A DNA stretch of 64,000 nt from Paludibacteraceae bacterium. GTDB lineage: Bacteria; Bacteroidota; Bacteroidia; Bacteroidales; Paludibacteraceae. The stretch spans positions 1 through 64,000 of the forward strand of contig JAFSPA010000007.1 of NCBI GenBank assembly GCA_017443145.1. Reading direction: 5' to 3'. Each line of letters opens with the position of its first letter. Positions within the stretch are counted from its first letter, which is position 1. Positions 50,373 through 59,591 of this stretch are shown here, in pieces. The notes below the pieces were generated by a model that was not told the origin of the DNA, did not search any database, and saw only the letters and a program-made list of their open reading frames with translations. The position numbers and the translations under genes are program-made.

Positions 50373-53315
50373 TTAATGATTGATTTGTATTAAAGCTTTG
50401 TTATGGAATCCGTCGATGTATATATCGAGTGGTTGGCTCAAACGCACATGTTTGAGGTATGTCGTTTGGTTAATAATCTGCTGTTTGTCAAGCTGTTGGA
50501 AGTCCAACAAGTCGTTCGGTCGTATATTCTCATCCACATTGATATAGCCCACATTAAAAGCAGTCATATTTTGGAAGAAATGCGATCCTTGGCTGGGTTC
50601 GACGCGGAAGGATGGCAAACTGCACTCCACTATCACTTTTGCCTCACTGATGTCTCCCCACATAACAGGAACGCCGAGGGTGTCAATGGTAGAGCCCCAT
50701 CGACCGAAGCCGATAAGCAGGAAATTGCGACCTTGTGAGCGCATCGTGTTATTCCACTCGCGAAGTGTCTGCGCCATCTCGCGCGTGTGCAAAATATCGA
50801 AGGTGTCGGGGTTAAGGTAGATGACATCGGATATATCTTCCATCTTGCCTACTCCAAGCGCACAGGTTGAGCGGAGGATAGGCTGCTCGTCTTCGATGAC
50901 TTGATTCCAATCAACGGTACCGCCCAAACTGTCGGCAGAGATAGGACGTATCTGCAGCACATTGAACACGGCTGGTGACTGGGTGAGGTCTGCCGCATAC
51001 TCGATCTCAATAGGCGACTTAATCTCCTGCTGCGCTATATTCAACAGTGTGGAGAGTATATCCGCCAAAGGGAACGTGTTATACTTGAGTTGGGGTGCGA
51101 AAGTGATGTATCGCGGTCCGGTCGGGAAGCACGAATCAACAATGCGCGTGTTATCTCTGTCGTAAGTCGATGCCACCTGTTTGAGGGATTCGAACTGCTC
51201 GCAATCGGCTACAGTCAGGCGCTCCAAGTTGACAGCATCATCCACAGACATGATAAACTTCTCAGGCTGCATCGATAGTGCGAGCATGGTTTTCTGGGTA
51301 TCGCGCATCGTGCTATCCGGTGAAGATAGTTGGATGGTCTGCTTGGGGTACTTAGGCGAGAAGCGCAGTACCTGTTCACCATCGACTACCACCTTACCAA
51401 GACCATAGGCCACCTTAGCTATACCGTCTTCAGCTTTCTCATAGTTAATGGGATAGAAATTGACACTCCGCGCCACACCGGACAGTGTCGGGAAGAAATA
51501 TCCGTTCTGTTCACTACCGCAAACCTCCTGCAGGACGATTGCCATCTTTTCTTCTGCAATCATATTGCCCGTTGAGAGGATATAGCCCTTAGAAGCCGAG
51601 AAATAAACGGACGCATAGACGGACTTAATCGCCTTAGCGAGCAGACGCAACTGCTGGTGTTTATTCGGCACGTTAGGAATCATATAGGTTGAATAGACAC
51701 CTGCAAAAGGCTGGTAGTACGAGTCCTCTAACTTACTGGACGAACGGATAGCGAGGGGCTTATCCACCACCTCCAGGAACTTCTTCAAAGCATCCACCAA
51801 CTCATGCGGTAAGCCAGAAGAGCTGAACTCCGACAGAATCTCCTCGTCCGAAGCAGATGAGTTGATCACATATTGCAGACCGTTGTCATGGATAAACTTA
51901 TCGAAATAATCCGTTGTGATAACCATCGTTCTGGGCACGAGCACACGCACGTTCTCCCACTGATTATATAGGTTATGCTTCTGCAGGATATGATTGAGGA
52001 AAGCCAATCCGCGTGCTTTACCGCCAAGCGAGCTGCTACCTAAACGGGAGAACCAGATGGTGTCGTTAAAGGTCTTAGTGTCGAACTTCGCAACCACGCC
52101 CAGAGCCTGTTGGAGACGGTATTCGTGAATGAAACGGAGGTTCGCAGCTCGTACGTTTTCTATGTCGTCATCGGACTGAATAACCAGTGGGGCAACCTGT
52201 TTGCCGACAGAGAAGAGTCCGCGCGCAAAAAGCCACTTACTCAGGTAGTTATTATCTGATAATCGACGGAATGCTTTAGCAGGAATAGTAGAAAGCACAC
52301 GCTCAAAATCCTCAAGGTTATCGGCTCGTCCTATCTCACGTCCTGTGCGCGGATCAGTAGCAACAAAATCACCAAAGCCGAACTCGCGCCCGATATAATC
52401 GGACAACTCCTGCGTCAGCGTCTTGGATTGTTTAATGACAAAACCAACACCAAGCTGTTTGGCCACAGAGCGCATCGAGGCCTGCGACGACTGCAACAAG
52501 ATAGGCATCGTCGGATTATCATGCCGAATGAGTTTAGTCAGAGTTAGACCTGCGTCTAACTGTTCCTGCGACGACAGATCCCCTTTGTGCACCACAAAAC
52601 CAATGTCGGAGATGACACCAATTATATTCTGCTTATAGCGCTCGTAGAGTTCTTTAGCCTCGTCGTAATATGTTGCCATGAGCACTTTCGGACGGGAACG
52701 CTTACGCGAAATCTGCTGTTTCTCATTAATGGCATCCCGAATGGCTACGCTATTCTGCTGCAGAACCAGTTTATAGAGCAAGGGTAAATAAGTGGAGTAA
52801 TAGCGCACCGAGTCTTCCACAAGAAGAATAGCGCGTACCCCTTCTTCCATGATGTCGTGGTCTGCATTGAGCTTGTCCTCAATGAGCTTGATGATAGCAA
52901 TAATAAGGTCGGCCGAGTTGTTCCAGTGGAAGAAGTAATCGATATTACTCCTATCCTCGCGTTCGATGCGCTGGAAGACTTCTTTGGAGTACGAAGAGAG
53001 CAGTACAAACGGCGTCTCGGGCACAATTCGTTTCATCTCCGCCGCAAAAGCAAACGCCTCCGAAACCTCGGCATTGTTCATCGTCATAACGATATCGAAG
53101 CGTTTGCCGCTGTGCACCATCTCGAGTGCTTCGGCCTGTGTCTCTGCCCGTGTGATAGCCGGTGGGTTACTGAGGTTAAGATCCGAATACTCTTGAGCTA
53201 TCTGCACGTCCAAGCGGCCATCTTCCTCAAGGAGGAAGTTGTCGTAGTTATTGCACACGAGCAGGATAGACCTCACTCGCTTTGCCATCAGATGTGTGTA
53301 GTCGCTGTACTCCAT
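50373..53315 (-). CDS. Two receiver-like domains fused to a PEP/pyruvate-binding (PPDK N-terminal) domain
   Basis: A 980-aa protein. Residues about 13-150 are a degenerate receiver-like fold (IVMTMNNAEV where the acceptor Asp would be). About 160-335 is a second receiver with VEDS (166-169) and GVISDIGF (Asp237 as acceptor). The rest contains the ATP-grasp domain of PEP synthase/PPDK: GGKARGLAFLN, LAIRSSSKLEDSYYQPFAGVYSTY, EVCGSEQNGYFFP and FNVLQIRPIS. The phospho-His swivel and TIM-barrel domains are missing, so it cannot be a complete PEP synthase. It is widespread in Bacteroidota, to my knowledge without an assigned role. Confidence 0.8.
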   Translation of the reverse strand: MEYSDYTHLMAKRVRSILLVCNNYDNFLLEEDGRLDVQIAQEYSDLNLSNPPAITRAETQAEALEMVHSGKRFDIVMTMNNAEVSEAFAFAAEMKRIVPETPFVLLSSYSKEVFQRIEREDRSNIDYFFHWNNSADLIIAIIKLIEDKLNADHDIMEEGVRAILLVEDSVRYYSTYLPLLYKLVLQQNSVAIRDAINEKQQISRKRSRPKVLMATYYDEAKELYERYKQNIIGVISDIGFVVHKGDLSSQEQLDAGLTLTKLIRHDNPTMPILLQSSQASMRSVAKQLGVGFVIKQSKTLTQELSDYIGREFGFGDFVATDPRTGREIGRADNLEDFERVLSTIPAKAFRRLSDNNYLSKWLFARGLFSVGKQVAPLVIQSDDDIENVRAANLRFIHEYRLQQALGVVAKFDTKTFNDTIWFSRLGSSSLGGKARGLAFLNHILQKHNLYNQWENVRVLVPRTMVITTDYFDKFIHDNGLQYVINSSASDEEILSEFSSSGLPHELVDALKKFLEVVDKPLAIRSSSKLEDSYYQPFAGVYSTYMIPNVPNKHQQLRLLAKAIKSVYASVYFSASKGYILSTGNMIAEEKMAIVLQEVCGSEQNGYFFPTLSGVARSVNFYPINYEKAEDGIAKVAYGLGKVVVDGEQVLRFSPKYPKQTIQLSSPDSTMRDTQKTMLALSMQPEKFIMSVDDAVNLERLTVADCEQFESLKQVASTYDRDNTRIVDSCFPTGPRYITFAPQLKYNTFPLADILSTLLNIAQQEIKSPIEIEYAADLTQSPAVFNVLQIRPISADSLGGTVDWNQVIEDEQPILRSTCALGVGKMEDISDVIYLNPDTFDILHTREMAQTLREWNNTMRSQGRNFLLIGFGRWGSTIDTLGVPVMWGDISEAKVIVECSLPSFRVEPSQGSHFFQNMTAFNVGYINVDENIRPNDLLDFQQLDKQQIINQTTYLKHVRLSQPLDIYIDGFHNKALIQINH

Positions 53316-53324
53316 GAAACAGTA

Positions 53325-54674
53325 TTAAACGATACCCTGCTCTACCATCGCATTAGCCACTTTGATAAAGCCAGCGATATTAGCACCTTTTACGTAATTG
53401 ATATATCCGTCAGGCTCTGTGCCGTACTTGAGGCAAGCAGCGTGTATATCCGCCATGATAGTGCGCAGACGTTGGTCCACTTCTTCGGCGGTCCACTTGA
53501 GCCGCATACTATTTTGACTCATCTCGAGACCGCTGGTAGCGACGCCTCCGGCGTTAGAAGCCTTACCCGGACTATAGAGAATCTTAGCAGCCTGGAAGAT
53601 AGATATAGCTTCCGGTGTAGAAGGCATATTAGCACCTTCGGTAACGCAGAAACAGCCGTTATCGATGAGGTGCTGTGCATCGTCTTTCTCTATCTCGTTC
53701 TGTGTAGCACAAGGCATTGCAATTTCGCACGGGATACGCCAAGGACGCTCACCCGGGAAATACTGTGCTTGCGGGAACTGTGATACATATTCGCTGATAC
53801 GACCGCGACGGATATTCTTAAGCTCGAACACATAATTCATCTTCTCTTCGTTAAGTCCTTCGGGGTCGTAGATGAATCCGTCGGAGTCACTAAGTGTCAG
53901 CACTTTAGCGCCGAGACGCATAGCTTTCTGTGCAGCGTATTGTGCCACGTTTCCTGCCCCGGAGATGCACACCCGCTTGCCAGTGAAGTCCTCACCGCGT
54001 GTAGCCAACATCGCTTGAGCGAAATAACATGCTCCGTAACCGGTTGCTTCCGGACGCATCAACGATCCTCCCCAGTTCTGACCTTTACCGGTCAGTGTGC
54101 CGGTGAACTCATCGCGAAGGCGCTTGTACTGACCAAACATAAAGCCAATCTCGCGGCCACCTACACCGATATCACCTGCCGGCACATCCGTATCAGCACC
54201 TATGTGACGTTGGAGTTCGGTCATGAAACTCTGGCAGAAACGCATCACCTCGGCATCGGATTTGCCACGAGGCGAGAAGTCACTACCACCTTTTGCACCA
54301 CCCATCGGAAGCGTAGTCAATGCGTTCTTAAAGGTCTGCTCGAAAGCAAGGAACTTCATAATACTGAGATTCACACTCGCATGAAAGCGGATACCGCCTT
54401 TATACGGACCGATGGCACTGTTCATCTGCACACGATAACCGCGGTTGATTTGCACCTCACCACGGTCATCTACCCACGGCACGCGGAACATAATCACGCG
54501 TTCAGGCTCTACCATACGCTCCAACACTTTTGCATCTAAAAGGTATGGATACCCCATCACGTAAGGTGCCACACTCTCCAATACTTCGCGGACTGCTTGA
54601 TGAAACTCCAGTTCACCTGGATTCTTACTAACCAACTCCGCCATGAAATTCTCAACAAATTTACTATTATCCAT
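53325..54674 (-). CDS. gdhA: Glutamate dehydrogenase, NADP type
   Basis: A 449-aa hexameric-type enzyme for ammonia assimilation from 2-oxoglutarate. PMGGAKGGSDFSPRGKSDAEVMRFCQSFMTEL holds the catalytic Lys region; the Rossmann motif is GKRVCISGAGNVAQYAA; the C-terminal SQNSMRLKWTAEEVD is conserved. First gene of the long minus-strand run, 9 nt before the PEP-binding gene, with a strong promoter. Confidence 0.96.
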   Translation of the reverse strand: MDNSKFVENFMAELVSKNPGELEFHQAVREVLESVAPYVMGYPYLLDAKVLERMVEPERVIMFRVPWVDDRGEVQINRGYRVQMNSAIGPYKGGIRFHASVNLSIMKFLAFEQTFKNALTTLPMGGAKGGSDFSPRGKSDAEVMRFCQSFMTELQRHIGADTDVPAGDIGVGGREIGFMFGQYKRLRDEFTGTLTGKGQNWGGSLMRPEATGYGACYFAQAMLATRGEDFTGKRVCISGAGNVAQYAAQKAMRLGAKVLTLSDSDGFIYDPEGLNEEKMNYVFELKNIRRGRISEYVSQFPQAQYFPGERPWRIPCEIAMPCATQNEIEKDDAQHLIDNGCFCVTEGANMPSTPEAISIFQAAKILYSPGKASNAGGVATSGLEMSQNSMRLKWTAEEVDQRLRTIMADIHAACLKYGTEPDGYINYVKGANIAGFIKVANAMVEQGIV

Positions 54675-54709
54675 TGCTTTACATTTTTAACGGCCACAAT
54701 TTTGCGCGG

Positions 54710-54741
54710 CAAAATTACTTTTTTTTCATGACATATACAAA
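54710..54741 (-). promoter_or_regulatory. Promoter of gdhA and the downstream run
   Basis: Minus strand: -7 TAATTTTG (54717-54710), 20-bp spacer, -33 TTTG (54741-54738). Confidence 0.8.
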
Positions 54742-54787
54742 TAAAAATGCAAAAAATGCAGAAATTTTATATTTTTTACACAAAACT

Positions 54788-54819
54788 TTTGTGTATATGG
54801 GAAAATTGTTGTATATTTG
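54788..54819 (+). promoter_or_regulatory. Promoter of the lipase-like lipoprotein operon
   Basis: -33 TTTG 54788-54791, 20-bp spacer, -7 TATATTTG 54812-54819. Divergent from gdhA. Confidence 0.8.
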
Positions 54820-54845
54820 CACACTTTTTTGGAAAACACGATACT

Positions 54846-56027
54846 ATGTTCAGGCGACACAGATATTATTTTCTATTGTTTGTCTTACTTCTATTGGTGG
54901 GTTGTAGCGAGCAAAATGCTCCTGCGCCAACGTCTCATCGCGGGCAGATTCTAAAAAAAGAATTAGTCAAGACTCTATCCATTTCAGACATTGAAGCTTT
55001 AGTAGGGGACTCCATAGATAAGTCTTATTTGAAGTACCCGGTTAATTGTTACCGCGTGTTTTACAGCAGCGTGTATGAAGGCGACTCTATTACGACGGCC
55101 GGGCTGGTCCTGCTCCCCAACGACACATTAACAGCCGATAGAAGTATGTGCCTGTACTTACACGGCACGAACTGGCCGATAGATAAATTAGCGGCGCAGC
55201 AGAAGATACCGTCCAACTACTTCAATAACCCACGTCAGAGCGGTGGCGAAGTGGTGACCTGTGGTCTACCTCTCGCCTCGTCGGGATTGGCGGTGATGAT
55301 GCCGGATTATATTGGTTACGGAATAACGGCAGACAGAGAGCATCCTTTTATCTACTATCCCGAGCTACGGCATGCTAACATAGACGGTCTGCGTGCACTG
55401 AAGAACTTCTTAGGCAGAGGCGGTAAGCAGGATGTTTGGCTCGCCGGTTGGAGTCAAGGTGGTGGCGCAGCGTTGAGTTTGCACTATTATATTCAGACGT
55501 ATGACAGCGACGAGTTCACCGTTCAGAGTTCATCCTGTCTAGCGGGACCTTATAACTTCGAAGGGCAATTGACGACGATACTGAAAAATAAGGAGATGGC
55601 ACCGCCTCCAACGCCATTATGTACTTGGTCGGTTTATGTACTGAATCGTTTTGCGGTCCACCGTAATCCCGACCAGATATTCACTTTCACCGTGACGGAT
55701 CAAGTATCGGCAATGATGAACTTCGTGGGCAATATATGGGATTGTTTCCGTCCGTACTTTGTACAAGGTCTGCTTAACGGAGAGGATCTCGAATGGATAC
55801 AGGCAAGTAAAAAGAACTCTTTCCACGATGGTTGGAAGCCGGTGGGTAAGGTGTATCTACATCACGGAACGGCTGACAATATCGTACCGTATTTCAATAC
55901 GCGCGATGCAGAAGCTGGTCTCTCTGCTGCCGGTGGTGACGTGACCTTATACGCATACATAGGGAAGTCGCACTTCGACGTCACACCTTTGTATATTAAC
56001 AACACCCTAAAAGACTGGGGAAGATGA
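54846..56027 (+). CDS. Alpha/beta-hydrolase lipoprotein, secretory-lipase-like
   Basis: A 393-aa lipoprotein, start ATG 54846, lipobox LLVGC (Cys20). The hydrolase core has YLHGTNWP, the nucleophile elbow AGWSQGGGAAL, a late Asp in HHGTADNIVPY and a His in GKSHFDVTP, so a full Ser-Asp-His triad can be read. The overall pattern resembles secretory lipase (LIP)-type esterases. It faces the periplasm or surface. It overlaps the porP-like gene by 4 nt. The substrate is unknown. Confidence 0.82.
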   Translation: MFRRHRYYFLLFVLLLLVGCSEQNAPAPTSHRGQILKKELVKTLSISDIEALVGDSIDKSYLKYPVNCYRVFYSSVYEGDSITTAGLVLLPNDTLTADRSMCLYLHGTNWPIDKLAAQQKIPSNYFNNPRQSGGEVVTCGLPLASSGLAVMMPDYIGYGITADREHPFIYYPELRHANIDGLRALKNFLGRGGKQDVWLAGWSQGGGAALSLHYYIQTYDSDEFTVQSSSCLAGPYNFEGQLTTILKNKEMAPPPTPLCTWSVYVLNRFAVHRNPDQIFTFTVTDQVSAMMNFVGNIWDCFRPYFVQGLLNGEDLEWIQASKKNSFHDGWKPVGKVYLHHGTADNIVPYFNTRDAEAGLSAAGGDVTLYAYIGKSHFDVTPLYINNTLKDWGR

Positions 56028-56920
56028 AAAATGGAAGGCAAATAGTAAGACTGTTGTTAGGGCTTATCGTCCTATCCACTTTCCATTTTCATTTTTCAAC
56101 TGTGCAGGCACAGAACCAGATTCTGCATGACCAGTATAACGATGTGTCGTTCTACAACCCGGCAATATCGAATGTGGATGGCGACTTCCATCACGCGGTG
56201 CAAGTGTGGTCTCATGTAGCCTTCGCACCCAAGGACTTCAAGCTTCATTACGAAACAGAGCCATACGAAGATGTAGATGTAGGCGCACGCTATCAAGGGC
56301 GTATGAATCACCATATCTTCTCTGCCTCTTACCACTACGACGGTTACTCGTTCTTCCACCAACACACGCTCAATTTCAGTTACGGTTATGAATTCGTGAT
56401 TAAGGATATCCACCGGTTGGCCATAGGCGGTCGACTGCAAGTAAACTTCTGCGACATCATGCCCAATAAACTGTCGGTACAGACGGAGTGGCTGAAATCC
56501 TTCCAGATGACGCCGGATATAGATTTGGGTATAGAATATCGACTTCGCGGTTTGCATGTAGGAGTGAGTGTGATGAATATTGCAGGTAGTTCGGCCAATA
56601 ACAACACGTCGCTCATCGTGTACGAAAGACGCGGGTATTTGAATCTGAGTTATGACTTCTTGCTGGATAAAGGCAAGCACGTTATGCTCTCACCGCATAT
56701 GCTGTTCTACTACGGTCAGCACTCGTTGAGTGCCGAGATGGGAATAGACCTGAATCTTTGGAAGTACGTGCACGTGGGATATACCTTCCGCATTCAAGAG
56801 ATGCGACATATAGCCACTATCGGCATGGAATACAAAGGTTTTACCTTTGATTTCGCGTCCGACTCTGCACCGCGCACTTATAAACAACGTCTGCAGATGA
56901 TGGTTGGGTATAAGTTTTAG
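56024..56920 (+). CDS. PorP/SprF-family type IX secretion membrane protein
   Basis: A 298-aa outer membrane barrel protein with a signal peptide ending QAQNQ. Family features: ILHDQYNDVSFYNPAISN near the mature N-terminus, LAIGGRLQVNF, DIDLGIEYRLRGLHVGVSVMNI and a C-terminal MMVGYKF. PorP/SprF proteins anchor or help export giant type IX cargo; such a cargo gene lies 2.7 kb away on the other strand. Part of the signal peptide (STFHFHFS) is encoded by a 7-bp repeat. Confidence 0.85.
   Translation: MKNGRQIVRLLLGLIVLSTFHFHFSTVQAQNQILHDQYNDVSFYNPAISNVDGDFHHAVQVWSHVAFAPKDFKLHYETEPYEDVDVGARYQGRMNHHIFSASYHYDGYSFFHQHTLNFSYGYEFVIKDIHRLAIGGRLQVNFCDIMPNKLSVQTEWLKSFQMTPDIDLGIEYRLRGLHVGVSVMNIAGSSANNNTSLIVYERRGYLNLSYDFLLDKGKHVMLSPHMLFYYGQHSLSAEMGIDLNLWKYVHVGYTFRIQEMRHIATIGMEYKGFTFDFASDSAPRTYKQRLQMMVGYKF
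56073..56100 (+). repeat. 7-bp-period repeat encoding part of the PorP signal peptide
   Basis: TATCCAC, TTTCCAT, TTTCATT, TTTCAAC. A shorter similar tract (AGATGAA, AAATGGA, AGGCAAA) lies across the gene start at 56022-56042. Confidence 0.8.
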
Positions 56921-56954
56921 TTGAAAATAATAATTAACCAAAATATTTAATCCT

Positions 56955-58553
56955 ATGAAGAAAAGACAGATTTTTCTTTTGAGCCTGTTGGCAGTGATTT
57001 TATGTGCCTGCCAGACAGTTAAAAAGCCGGATCAGGACATTGTTATCCTATTCGAGAATGACGTACACTGTGCTATTGACGGCTACACGAAGTTCGGTGC
57101 CCTCAAGCAAGAGATGCTCTCTCAGACGCCGTACGTGGCAGTAGTTAGTGCGGGCGACTTCGTACAAGGAGCTGCCCTTGGTAGTATCACCAGAGGTGAG
57201 AGTATTATTAAGATTATGAATGCGGTGGGTTATGACGTAACCACTATTGGTAATCACGAGTTCGACTACGGAGTGGACCAAATGAAACATCTTATGTCGG
57301 AGTTGAAAGCTGATGTGGTTTGCTGCAACTTCGCGGACTTGAATGACAAACAGTTCTTCCCATCCTATGTCATTAAACAGTTTGGCGACGTGAAAGTAGC
57401 GTTTGTAGGTGCAACAACACCGACTACCTTCACCTCCTCTACTCCTACATTCTTTGAGGATGCGAGCGGAAAGTTGATTTATTCCTTCCACGCAGATGAT
57501 TGCTTCAAGCACATCGAGAAAGCCGCTAAAGAAGCACGCAGTGAGGGGGCCGATTACGTGATTGTTCTCTCACACCTCGGCGACGATACGGAAATTGACA
57601 ACAGTGTCGACCTGATTCGTTCTACCACAGGCATTGATGCTGTGTTAGACGGACACCAACACCATATCATCAACCAGACCGTTTCCAACAAAAGCGGCAA
57701 ACCTATTCACCTGGCATCAACCGGTACGGCGTTCCTTCGTATGGGTAAGTTGACGATTAACACCAACGGTGAGATTTCGGTGGACCTGATTAGAAGCGAT
57801 TCGTACAAGAATAAATCGGAAGAGGTGGCTCAAGTGATTAATGATATCGAGGCACAGTTAGAAGATCGTATCAACGCCGTTGTAGGCCATACCGAAGTCC
57901 CCCTGACGATGTTCAAGTTCAATGACCGCGAGACCCGGCGTGGAGAGACGAATCTGGCCGACCTATTGGCAGACGCTTTCCGCGATCAGACTGGTGCCGA
58001 TGTAGGAATGCTTAATGGTGGCGGTATCCGCAATCAAATTGATGCAGGTCCCATCACGTTCGGCGAAATTTATTCCGTAATGCCGTTTAATAACTCCGTT
58101 TGTATGGTAGAGTGCACAGGTCAACAGATCTTAGACGCTATCGAAATGGGAGTTTCGCTTGCTCCGGAAGAGAACGGTAGCTTCATGCAAGTGAGCGGAT
58201 TACGCTACAGCTATGACCCGTCTATTCCGACCTCGGTTAAGTACGATATCAACAATCTGTTCATCGGCATCGGTGATACGCGCCGCGTAACGTCAGTGGA
58301 AGTGGAGAATAAAGAGACCGGCGAGTGGGAGCCGCTAGATGTGAACAAAACGTACACCGTTGGTGGACAGAGCTATATTCTCCAAAACAAAGGTGCTGAA
58401 GGTGTGTTCCGCACCGCAAAGAAAGTGGCATGTGCCGAGTGTAACGGTCGCACCGATGTGCAGGCAGTTATTGACTACTTGCAGAAGATTGGCCGCATTA
58501 CCGCAAAACAATACGGCAAGCCACAACAACGTATCACAGTGGTAAAACACTAA
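56955..58553 (+). CDS. 5'-nucleotidase/UshA-type metallophosphatase lipoprotein
   Basis: A 532-aa lipoprotein (lipobox ILCAC, Cys19). The N-terminal metallophosphatase has FENDVHCAIDG, SAGDFVQGA, TIGNHEFDYG, VVLSHLGDD and LDGHQHHI. The C-terminal 5'-nucleotidase domain has MLNGGGIRNQIDAGPITFGEIYSVMPFNN. It probably dephosphorylates extracellular nucleotides, giving phosphate and nucleosides, and would complement the secreted endonuclease and NptA also encoded here. The first motif has Cys after DVH where Gly is usual. Confidence 0.9.
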   Translation: MKKRQIFLLSLLAVILCACQTVKKPDQDIVILFENDVHCAIDGYTKFGALKQEMLSQTPYVAVVSAGDFVQGAALGSITRGESIIKIMNAVGYDVTTIGNHEFDYGVDQMKHLMSELKADVVCCNFADLNDKQFFPSYVIKQFGDVKVAFVGATTPTTFTSSTPTFFEDASGKLIYSFHADDCFKHIEKAAKEARSEGADYVIVLSHLGDDTEIDNSVDLIRSTTGIDAVLDGHQHHIINQTVSNKSGKPIHLASTGTAFLRMGKLTINTNGEISVDLIRSDSYKNKSEEVAQVINDIEAQLEDRINAVVGHTEVPLTMFKFNDRETRRGETNLADLLADAFRDQTGADVGMLNGGGIRNQIDAGPITFGEIYSVMPFNNSVCMVECTGQQILDAIEMGVSLAPEENGSFMQVSGLRYSYDPSIPTSVKYDINNLFIGIGDTRRVTSVEVENKETGEWEPLDVNKTYTVGGQSYILQNKGAEGVFRTAKKVACAECNGRTDVQAVIDYLQKIGRITAKQYGKPQQRITVVKH

Positions 58554-59591
58554 TTAATACATCTTCGTTTCATCTCCTAACGGTCCACAGAGAATACATT
58601 TTTCTGTGGACTGTTTTCCAAAGAAGAAGAACGTCAATCTCACGCCTGTAAAGAAATTGCGGGCGTGATATTGTTTAGCCTCTGCAGTTGAGTAGAGGTG
58701 ATTGAACTCAAACGTACTGAAGTCGTAACGGGACTGTTCAGGAATAACGTATGAGACCTTATTGCCTTTTGGCATGATATCCAACAGACCGCACTCAACG
58801 AAAGCGCCAAGACGCACACGATAGTCCTTGGCTGAATGCTTATGGTAGCCTTTCTTACCATAATTACCGAGCGACCACTCGTAGCCGATCTCTGCTGTTG
58901 CCATCACGTCGAACTTAAGGTCTAACTTACTACCATTTCGCACTTCTTCAACCTCCTTGCGGATACCATGGTTATCCATCTCTTCCCATGGGCCGATATA
59001 CTTATCGTAGGTCGCAGTAGTGGTGACATTAAGTTTGGTCTTAGTGTTACCCAAAAGTTGGAAGTTCAGTTTCACACCGGCAAGGAAATATGCTCCGTAG
59101 AAATACGTACCAGCCAATACAGGAATCTGCAAGTAGAGATTACGGGACATATCGACACGGTCGGTCATATTATACTGCAGCCGGAAGGGTGTGCCTTCGG
59201 TGTCGGTTATCGGATCAATGATTAGGGAGTCGTTAAGTACTCTGTTGCTTACATCCTGCCATCTAACGGCGAGACCTGTTTGCAGGATAAGTCCGCGACC
59301 GGTATAGCTATAATCGAATCCGGCACCTATAGTATAACCACCCGGGCGATTGAGAATAGTAGGCATATTACCAAACATCTTCGAGTAGCCACCATCGACG
59401 TGAATACCGAGTAGGTGATGCACACCGTCGTACGTGGTGGTGCGAAGACCAGAACCATTGACACGCTTACCGGATTTAGACTGGAGACGGTCGTTACGCG
59501 AGTAATCGTTAACGACACGGGTCTGAGCTGCTGCAGTAAGACTACACAGCAGTAACAAACACGTCAAGCCATATTGGAGTTTACGCATCAT
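58554..59591 (-). CDS. Outer membrane barrel protein downstream of the giant type IX protein
   Basis: A 345-aa protein with a signal peptide ending LTAAAQTR and many amphipathic beta strands (YTIGAGFDYSYTGRGLILQTGLAVRW, TAEIGYEW, RVRLGAFVECGLLD, FTGVRLTFFFFG). No catalytic motif. The last about 15 residues (EKCILCGPLGDETK) carry two Cys after the closing strand, which is unusual. The start shares one base with the stop of the giant gene (TGATG), so they are translationally coupled and may form an anchor-cargo pair. Confidence 0.7.
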   Translation of the reverse strand: MMRKLQYGLTCLLLLCSLTAAAQTRVVNDYSRNDRLQSKSGKRVNGSGLRTTTYDGVHHLLGIHVDGGYSKMFGNMPTILNRPGGYTIGAGFDYSYTGRGLILQTGLAVRWQDVSNRVLNDSLIIDPITDTEGTPFRLQYNMTDRVDMSRNLYLQIPVLAGTYFYGAYFLAGVKLNFQLLGNTKTKLNVTTTATYDKYIGPWEEMDNHGIRKEVEEVRNGSKLDLKFDVMATAEIGYEWSLGNYGKKGYHKHSAKDYRVRLGAFVECGLLDIMPKGNKVSYVIPEQSRYDFSTFEFNHLYSTAEAKQYHARNFFTGVRLTFFFFGKQSTEKCILCGPLGDETKMY

